Source of the DNA: Magnetococcales bacterium | GTDB lineage: Bacteria > Pseudomonadota > Magnetococcia > Magnetococcales > Magnetaquicoccaceae | DNA: 21,913 nt | Assembly (NCBI GenBank): GCA_015229095.1 | Contig: JADGCE010000003.1 | Location: 1-21,913, forward strand | Direction of reading: 5' to 3' | In this document: positions 14,495-19,721 of the stretch, piece after piece | How positions within the stretch are numbered: the stretch's first letter is position 1 | Layout of the letters: the number at the start of each line of letters is the position of its first letter | Made by a program: the position numbers and the translations under genes | The notes under the pieces: model-generated | Seen by the model: only the letters and a program-made list of their open reading frames with translations | The model's database searches: none | What the model was told of the DNA's origin: nothing

Positions 14495-15562
14495 ATGTCA
14501 TTGGTATCCATGCGGCAACTGCTGGATCATGCGGCCGAACACAATTATGGAATTCCTGCTTTCAACGTCAATAATATGGAGCAGGTGCGGGCCATTATGC
14601 GGGCTGCGTCCGATACCGGCAGCCCTGTCATTCTACAGGCTTCTGCCGGTGCCCGTGACTATGCGGGGGAGCCCTTTTTGCGCCACCAGATTTTGGCCGC
14701 CCTGGAATCGTATCCCCATGTGCCCATCGTCATGCACCAGGACCATGGACAATCCCCGGCTGTTTGCGTGATGGCCATTCGCAGCGGTTTTACCAGTGTC
14801 ATGATGGATGGCTCCCTGCTGGAGGATGGCAAAACCCCCGCCAATTATGATCATAACGTCCGGGTCACCGCCCAGGTGGCCGCCATTGCCCATGCGGTGG
14901 GTGTCTCCGTGGAAGGGGAGTTGGGGGTGTTGGGCTCCCTGGAGAGTGGCATGGCGGGTGAGGAGGATGGTCACGGTGCCGAGGGCAAACTGGAGCGGGG
15001 GCGTCTGCTCACCGATCCGGAGGAGGCGGCCCGCTTTGTCCATGCCACCCAGGTGGATGCGCTGGCCATCGCGATTGGCACATCCCATGGGGCGTACAAA
15101 TTCAGCCGCAAGCCCACAGGCGATATATTGGCCATTGACCGCATCAAGGAGATCCATGCCCGTCTTCCCGATACCCATCTGGTCATGCACGGCTCCTCTT
15201 CCGTGCCCCAGGATCTGCTGGCCCTGATCAACGAATTTGGTGGCAGCATTCCAGAAACCTATGGTGTCCCGGTTGCGGAAATTTGCGTCGGTATTCAGCA
15301 TGGTGTGCGCAAGATCAACATCGATACCGACTTGCGGTTGGCCATGACGGCGGCCATCCGGCAGCATCTGGCCAAAAATCCCAAAAATTTTGACCCGCGC
15401 AAATATTTGCGTCCTGCCGAGGATGCCGCCTACCGTATCTGCAAAGAGCGGTTTGAGCAGTTTGGTGCGGCCGGTCAAGGATCCCGTATTCAGGCCATCT
15501 CCATGGAGCAGATGGCGTTGCGCTACGAGTCCGGGCAACTGGCTCCACGGGTTCACTCGTGA
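14495..15562 (+). CDS. cbbA: Class II fructose-1,6-bisphosphate aldolase, Calvin-cycle subtype
   Basis: This 355-residue zinc enzyme interconverts fructose-1,6-bisphosphate with glyceraldehyde-3-phosphate and dihydroxyacetone phosphate. The start ATG 14495 has AAGGAG (14482-14487) at seven bases. The N-terminus MSLVSMRQLLDHAAEHNYGIPAFNVNN and the overall length match the subtype found in Calvin-cycle (cbb) aldolases. Catalytic and metal residues are visible: HQDHG (H81, D83, H84), EGELG (140-144), TSHG (H198) and MHGSSS (H232). It is cytoplasmic, serving glycolysis/gluconeogenesis and possibly CO2 fixation. No RuBisCO or phosphoribulokinase gene is in the window, so autotrophy is not shown. 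The next gene starts at GTG 15559, sharing GTGA with the aldolase stop, which suggests co-translation. The symbol could equally be fba. Confidence 0.96.
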   Translation: MSLVSMRQLLDHAAEHNYGIPAFNVNNMEQVRAIMRAASDTGSPVILQASAGARDYAGEPFLRHQILAALESYPHVPIVMHQDHGQSPAVCVMAIRSGFTSVMMDGSLLEDGKTPANYDHNVRVTAQVAAIAHAVGVSVEGELGVLGSLESGMAGEEDGHGAEGKLERGRLLTDPEEAARFVHATQVDALAIAIGTSHGAYKFSRKPTGDILAIDRIKEIHARLPDTHLVMHGSSSVPQDLLALINEFGGSIPETYGVPVAEICVGIQHGVRKINIDTDLRLAMTAAIRQHLAKNPKNFDPRKYLRPAEDAAYRICKERFEQFGAAGQGSRIQAISMEQMALRYESGQLAPRVHS

Positions 15563-17256
15563 GTTCTCTGCGGGCTTTTCCGGTCTCTGCGGTTATCCCG
15601 CAGATGGCGGGTCGGTGGGTTGCTGCCCTGTGTGGTTGTTGGCTGTTGATTGCGCCTGCGGCATTGATGGCCAAGCCGCTTGGGGAGCATTCCAATCCCT
15701 GCGTGGTGGCCCGAGAGATGGCTGTCAAGGGGATCGCCCTGTTTGAGCGCCAGCAGGAGCAGGGGTTGGCCGCCATGGAGGGGGCTGCCGCCATGTGTTC
15801 CTCTGATCCCAACATTGCTTTCAACCTGGGATTGGCCCACTATCTGGCCGGTCACCTGGAAAAAGCGGAGGCTTTGTGGGAGGTTTTGCTCACCGCACCC
15901 GCCTCCTTGGAGGCGGCCAATCGGGAAAAAACTCTTTCCAACCTGGCCTGGGTCAAGTTTGAACTGGGCAAGGACAAAGAGGCATTCCAGCTGGCTTCGG
16001 ATGGGTTTGCCCTCTATCCGGGCAGTTGGTCTTTGGCACACAGCAAACTGTTTTCCCTGTTTCGCATGGGGCGCTATCTGGAGGCTTACGATTGGATCAG
16101 TCGTAGCGGTCTGACCGGTGTGCGTGCCGAACAATGGCAGCATCAGGCCGCCGAATACATGGTAGAGACCCTGTGGCGAAAGTTTCGTGCCTGCACCTCG
16201 CCGCGACGGGGCGAAGCCTGTGAACAGAGCGGTCAGTTGCCCGCCATCCGCCAAGCCGTCAATCTGTTGGTCAAGGAATATCCTCGCGAAATCCATTTTA
16301 TCGAGGCAAAAAATCTTTTATTGTCTGCCTATTTGGACAAGGGGGCCATCCTGCCTTATCCCATGGATCTGCCCCATGAAACCTGGGCCAAGAAGGGCGA
16401 CGTGGATGATCGGAGCGTGCTTTTGGATGACACAATCAAGGCACTGCCCCCCATTTCCACATGGGAAAAACGGGAGGATGCCTTTGCGGTGATCGTCGGC
16501 ATCAGCCGCTATCAGCATGTGCGGGCCCGTCATTTTGCCGATCGGGATGCCCTGCATCTCCGGCAGCTGTTGGTCGAACGCGGGGTGTTCAAGGGGGATG
16601 TGGATCATGTGCGGTTGCGCATCGACCAGGAGGCAAACCACAAGACGTTGAACGATGATCTGGCTTGGCTGGTGCGGCAGGGCCAGCTGAATCCCAGTGC
16701 CATCCTTCTCTTCTATTTTTCCGGCTTGGGGGTTGCCAAACCCGGGGCCATTACCCTGGACGATGCGTTGTTGCTGCCCGTCGAGGCGCAGCAGGGGCAA
16801 TGGAGCTCCCATAACAGCCTCTCCTTGCTCCAGTTGAAGAGTGCGCTGGACAAATTGCCCAATCCGCAGATTGCGGTTATTCTGGACACCTGTTTCAACG
16901 AGACCCAAGCGTGTGCCGTCGAGCAGAGCGCGGTCGAGGGTCGTACTCCTGACAAACCGATCACCCTGCACGGTTTGGCTCCGACGCCGGAATTTTTTAA
17001 CGGTCGACATCCCTGGATGGTGGCGGCCATGCAGCAAAAGATGATGTTGCACACGGCAGGGCGCCAGGGAGGGTTGACCTATTTTCTGTTGCGGGGGTTG
17101 CTGGGAGAGGGGGATGGCAGCGCGGGTACGCCACCGGATGGTTGGGTGGATCTGAACGAGGCGTTCGCCTTTGTCAGGCAACAGATGCCCAAGGTGGATC
17201 CGTTGCTTTCCAAACCCTCTGCCCTGCGACTGGCCAAGAGCAAAGGAGAAAAATAG
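15559..17256 (+). CDS. Exported TPR protein with caspase-like (C14) domain lacking the catalytic histidine
   Basis: The product has 565 residues. The GTG start overlaps the aldolase stop (GTGA). ATG 15604 is an alternative and would leave a tighter signal peptide (MAGRWVAALCGCWLLIAPAALMA). Cleavage is predicted near residue 38, so the protein is probably periplasmic or outer-membrane facing. Residues about 85-183 are TPR-like helices (AFNLGLAHYLAGHLEKAEAL, then LSNLAWVKFELGKDKEAFQLA). From about 306 a caspase p20 fold follows: EDAFAVIVGISRYQ, ADRDALHLRQLL, then LLFYFSGLG (384-391) and IAVILDTCFN with Cys445. In active caspases and metacaspases the first motif is SGHG, whose His forms the catalytic dyad; here it is Leu390 (codon TTG). 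A p10-like end contains HPWMVAAMQQKMM and GGLTYFLLRGLLG. It is probably a pseudo-protease. It directly abuts the SUMF1-like gene. Confidence 0.82.
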   Translation: MSSLRAFPVSAVIPQMAGRWVAALCGCWLLIAPAALMAKPLGEHSNPCVVAREMAVKGIALFERQQEQGLAAMEGAAAMCSSDPNIAFNLGLAHYLAGHLEKAEALWEVLLTAPASLEAANREKTLSNLAWVKFELGKDKEAFQLASDGFALYPGSWSLAHSKLFSLFRMGRYLEAYDWISRSGLTGVRAEQWQHQAAEYMVETLWRKFRACTSPRRGEACEQSGQLPAIRQAVNLLVKEYPREIHFIEAKNLLLSAYLDKGAILPYPMDLPHETWAKKGDVDDRSVLLDDTIKALPPISTWEKREDAFAVIVGISRYQHVRARHFADRDALHLRQLLVERGVFKGDVDHVRLRIDQEANHKTLNDDLAWLVRQGQLNPSAILLFYFSGLGVAKPGAITLDDALLLPVEAQQGQWSSHNSLSLLQLKSALDKLPNPQIAVILDTCFNETQACAVEQSAVEGRTPDKPITLHGLAPTPEFFNGRHPWMVAAMQQKMMLHTAGRQGGLTYFLLRGLLGEGDGSAGTPPDGWVDLNEAFAFVRQQMPKVDPLLSKPSALRLAKSKGEK

Positions 17257-18240
17257 GTGTTTTTTGACCGTTTCATACCTGCCGTTTGCCGGGCTGGGCA
17301 GAGTGGGCCGGCACTCCCCCGCAGGGTTATGTTTTGTGCAGCAGGCCTGCTGGTTTTGTTGTGTCTGAGTTGGCCAGGAGCGGCGACCGCCTTCCCCATC
17401 AAGGAGTGGGACAAACTGGATGTGGGGGAGAGTCGGAGTCTCTCCACGGAGGTGGCGCAACCGGGAAAACCCTGGCAAGAGCCGTTGAGTGGCATGCATT
17501 TGGTGTGGGTTCCGGGTGGCTGCTTCAGGATGGGATCGGCCCCCAATGCGGAGGGGAGGGATGCGGACGAGGAGCCGCTCCACACGGTCTGTCTGTCTGG
17601 ATTTTGGTTGGGAGAGAGGGAGGTTACCCAGCAACAATGGCAGCGGGTTTTGCAGAACAACCCCTCGCAGTTGCATCATGAGGTGATTGGGCAGCCGGAT
17701 GAGGGATTTCCGGTGGAGAATATCTCTCGCCTGGATATTGAATCTTTGCTCACCAAGTTGAATGGCCGTCATCGTGGTCAGGTTGTGTTTGATCTGCCCA
17801 GCGAGGCCCAGTGGGAGTATGCCTGTCGCAGCGGCGGGGAAAAGACAACGTTTGCAGGGTATGCCCAGGTGGATCAACTCGGCTGGTATCGGAGCAACAG
17901 CAGTGGCACCAGTCAAACAACCGGCAGTCGCCGAGCCAACCGGCTGGGGCTGTTTGACATGAGTGGCAATCTTTGGGAGTGGGTGCGGGACACCTACGAC
18001 AAGGAGGCCTATCGCCGGCATGGCAATAACGATCCCGTCTATACAGGGGATGCCCCTTTTGCGGTCATTCGTGGGGGAGGCTGGCAGGATGAGGTGGGTG
18101 CGCTGCGCTGCGCCAACCGAGGTTTTGAACGGTTGACCAACAAGCGGGCTGATCTGGGGGTGCGTCTGTTGGCCACGGTGGATGTCAAGGCAAAGGATGC
18201 CCAAAAAGCCAAAGAAGGGCGTTCCAAGATGCCGTTTTGA
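17257..18240 (+). CDS. Exported FGE/SUMF1-fold protein without the formylglycine-generating cysteine pair
   Basis: The product has 327 residues. The start GTG 17257 directly follows the preceding TAG and has AAGGAG (17243-17248) eight bases upstream. A basic N-region and hydrophobic core (about 22-46, ending GAATA-FP) form a signal peptide; no lipobox is present. The SUMF1/FGE-sulfatase domain spans about 82-306: VWVPGGCFRMGS, GFWLGEREVTQQQWQRV, DLPSEAQWEYACRSGG, GLFDMSGNLWEWVRDTYD, VIRGGGWQDE, then LGVRLL. True formylglycine-generating enzymes carry two nearby cysteines shortly before the last strand; here only Cys285 (ALRCANRG) is present. Sulfatase activation is therefore unlikely, and a C-type-lectin-like binding role or another enzyme activity fits better. 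No sulfatase gene is nearby. Expression with the caspase-like gene is strongly suggested by their abutting arrangement. Confidence 0.88.
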   Translation: MFFDRFIPAVCRAGQSGPALPRRVMFCAAGLLVLLCLSWPGAATAFPIKEWDKLDVGESRSLSTEVAQPGKPWQEPLSGMHLVWVPGGCFRMGSAPNAEGRDADEEPLHTVCLSGFWLGEREVTQQQWQRVLQNNPSQLHHEVIGQPDEGFPVENISRLDIESLLTKLNGRHRGQVVFDLPSEAQWEYACRSGGEKTTFAGYAQVDQLGWYRSNSSGTSQTTGSRRANRLGLFDMSGNLWEWVRDTYDKEAYRRHGNNDPVYTGDAPFAVIRGGGWQDEVGALRCANRGFERLTNKRADLGVRLLATVDVKAKDAQKAKEGRSKMPF

Positions 18241-18276
18241 CGGGAGTGTTGTTGGGGCTTCAAGGCAAAGTTCACG

Positions 18277-18738
18277 ATGAAAATTTGTCGACGGTTCAAA
18301 TTTGAAGCGGCCCATCAGTTGCCCTATCACGACGGCAAGTGCCGTCGTCTTCATGGCCACTCCTATCGCATGGAATTGATGTTCAGCGGACCGGTTCAAC
18401 CGCTCCAGGCGGACAATCCCCAGTCGGGTTTTGTGGCAGATTTTGGACGATTGGATCGCATTATCCGCACGGAGTTGATTGATCGTTATCTGGATCATTA
18501 TGCGCTGGATGAGAGTGTGCCAGGGTTGCCCTACTCCTCGGCAGAGCTGCTGTCGGCCTGGATCATGGCTTGGTGCATGAGCCATCTGGACGGTCGACCC
18601 GAGTTGGGGGCCATTCGCAGCGAGACCGTCAGGGTGTGGGAGACGGTCAATGCCTGGGCGGAAGCGGACCGGCAGGATGCCCAACCTTTTTTGTCCGCCG
18701 TGGCCGCCGTTACCGCAGGAGGTGTTTCCGAAACCTGA
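18277..18738 (+). CDS. queD: 6-carboxy-5,6,7,8-tetrahydropterin synthase (QueD/PTPS family)
   Basis: This 153-residue enzyme converts 7,8-dihydroneopterin triphosphate to 6-carboxytetrahydropterin, an early step of queuosine (7-deazaguanine) synthesis; other PTPS members act in pterin or folate routes. Zinc ligands H13, H26 and H28 appear in FEAAHQLP and RRLHGHSY, with the catalytic Cys22 in GKCRR. VADFGRLDR, YLDHYALDE, SSAELLSAWI and the late VWETVNAWAEAD complete the family pattern. It is cytoplasmic. ATG 18277 has only a weak AAGG upstream and lies 36 bases after the SUMF1-like gene, so it may be read from the same transcript. No queC, queE or queF is in the window, so its pathway assignment is by family alone. 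A link with the exported pair is not evident. Confidence 0.92.
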   Translation: MKICRRFKFEAAHQLPYHDGKCRRLHGHSYRMELMFSGPVQPLQADNPQSGFVADFGRLDRIIRTELIDRYLDHYALDESVPGLPYSSAELLSAWIMAWCMSHLDGRPELGAIRSETVRVWETVNAWAEADRQDAQPFLSAVAAVTAGGVSET

Positions 18739-18775
18739 AACAGCTGGGGTGATGTGCGGGCAAGGGCGCGACGAT

Positions 18776-18790
18776 TGCCACGGCGTGGCA
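18776..18790. other. Dyad (TGCCAC-3-GTGGCA) between queD and sixA
   Basis: TGCCAC (18776-18781) and GTGGCA (18785-18790) form a perfect six-base stem with a three-base loop, ending 10 bases before the -35 of the next promoter. There is no T-run, so it is a poor terminator. It may be an operator for the sixA promoter or a processed 3' end of the queD transcript. Confidence 0.35.
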
Positions 18791-18800
18791 CGATCTGTGT

Positions 18801-18829
18801 TTGACAGGATTTAAAAAGTGCGGTATAAT
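18801..18829 (+). promoter_or_regulatory. Perfect-consensus sigma-70 promoter of the sixA-like gene
   Basis: TTGACA (18801-18806) and TATAAT (18824-18829) are exact consensus hexamers with the optimal 17-base spacer. Transcription should start near 18836, giving a leader of about 86 bases before ATG 18922. Within the leader CAGAAA (18850-18855) and TTTCTG (18862-18867) can pair. Such a strong core promoter usually needs repression or simply drives constitutive expression. Confidence 0.88.
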
Positions 18830-18921
18830 GCCAGGTTTTTAATGGAAGCCAGAAAGGCCTTTTTCTGTGGGTCTGTTCTGCGCGGTTTGTCCTTCTCAAC
18901 ATAAACGGGGGTCTCAGAACG

Positions 18922-19470
18922 ATGGCACGTCAACTGCTTATTTTGCGACATGCAAAGTCTGCTTGGGATACCCAGGCTGCCTCTGATTTTGACCGTCCTT
19001 TGGCCAAGCGGGGGCAAAAAGATGTGCCCATGATGGGGGCATGGATGCGGGAACAAAAGCTGATACCGGATTGTGTGGTCAGTTCGCCGGCGGAGCGGGC
19101 CAAACAGACGGCACAGGGTATTTGCCATGTTCTTGATATCAAGGAAAAGAAAATTATCATGGACCGGCGGATCTATGGCGCCGATACGGAGGAGTTGCTG
19201 GAGGTTCTCTCCGAATTGCCCGGCAAGGCGAAAACGGTTCTGTTGGTGGGACACAATCCGGGGTTGGAATCCTTGGCGGCCTATCTGGTCGGTGATTTGA
19301 GCCGTTCGGTTGCCCAGCTCGCCCCGGAAGGTGGCGAGGAGGCCGGTGAATATGGCGTCGTCAAAACGGCCACTCTGCTCCAGTTGGGGATCACGGAGGA
19401 GTGGAACGCCCTCAAGCAACGCTGTGCCACCTTGATTCAGATCAAGTATCCCCGCACCCTGCACGCCTGA
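18922..19470 (+). CDS. sixA: SixA-like phosphohistidine phosphatase (histidine phosphatase superfamily)
   Basis: This 182-residue cytoplasmic enzyme is slightly longer than E. coli SixA (161). The histidine-phosphatase motif LILRHAKSAWD carries nucleophile H10 and R9. SSPAERAKQTA supplies a further phosphate-binding arginine (R59), and VGHNPGLE gives the second catalytic H111. A conserved DFDRPLAKRG segment is also typical of SixA. In E. coli SixA removes phosphate from phosphohistidine proteins, affecting ArcB and the nitrogen PTS. The target here is unknown, and small-molecule phosphatase activity cannot be excluded. The start ATG 18922 has only a G-rich GGGGG about nine bases upstream. It is driven by the consensus promoter at 18801-18829 and appears monocistronic, with 251 bases before the SulP gene. 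Confidence 0.9.
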   Translation: MARQLLILRHAKSAWDTQAASDFDRPLAKRGQKDVPMMGAWMREQKLIPDCVVSSPAERAKQTAQGICHVLDIKEKKIIMDRRIYGADTEELLEVLSELPGKAKTVLLVGHNPGLESLAAYLVGDLSRSVAQLAPEGGEEAGEYGVVKTATLLQLGITEEWNALKQRCATLIQIKYPRTLHA

Positions 19471-19553
19471 ACCATGCCGCCACGGCTGCATGCGGCCTGC
19501 GCGGGATGCTTCTGTTTGGCGATGCCACCCGTGCTGGTTCCTGTGTTTCACAC

Positions 19554-19582
19554 TTGACACCTTGTGCCGTCTCGTTGTAGCG
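19554..19582 (+). promoter_or_regulatory. Possible promoter of the SulP transporter gene
   Basis: TTGACA (19554-19559) is an exact -35, but the best -10 at 17 to 18 bases is poor (GTAGCG or TAGCGT). An extended or activated promoter is possible. Transcription would give a leader of about 135 bases containing the hairpin at 19620-19652. The rest of 19471-19721 shows no gene. Confidence 0.35.
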
Positions 19583-19619
19583 TCCCGCCGGAGGGGGTGC
19601 GGCTTCTGTTTGAGGTAGA

Positions 19620-19652
19620 GCACGGCGCGGCAGCGGTCGTTGTCCGCCGTGC
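19620..19652 (+). other. Stem-loop in the SulP leader
   Basis: GCACGGCG (19620-19627) pairs perfectly with CGCCGTGC (19645-19652) around a 17-base loop. A smaller CGGG/CCCG hairpin follows at once. No T-run follows, so it is not a simple terminator. It could affect translation or stability of the SulP mRNA, but no known riboswitch class was recognised. Confidence 0.35.
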
Positions 19653-19721
19653 GGGTGCCTGCCCGTGTGGTGCTTTGGGTCGTCTTCATGCCTGCCGGTC
19701 GTTGGTTTCCAGAGGAATATT

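Noticed and set aside
17257..18240. Genuine formylglycine-generating (sulfatase-activating) enzyme
   Set aside because: Only one cysteine is present in the catalytic region and no sulfatase gene is nearby, so only the fold is claimed.
16318..18684. Very long minus-strand open frame (788 codons) opposite the caspase-like, SUMF1-like and queD genes
   Set aside because: Its translation is low in complexity and matches no fold, while the plus strand encodes three recognisable proteins with good ribosome sites. It is an artefact of GC-rich codon bias.
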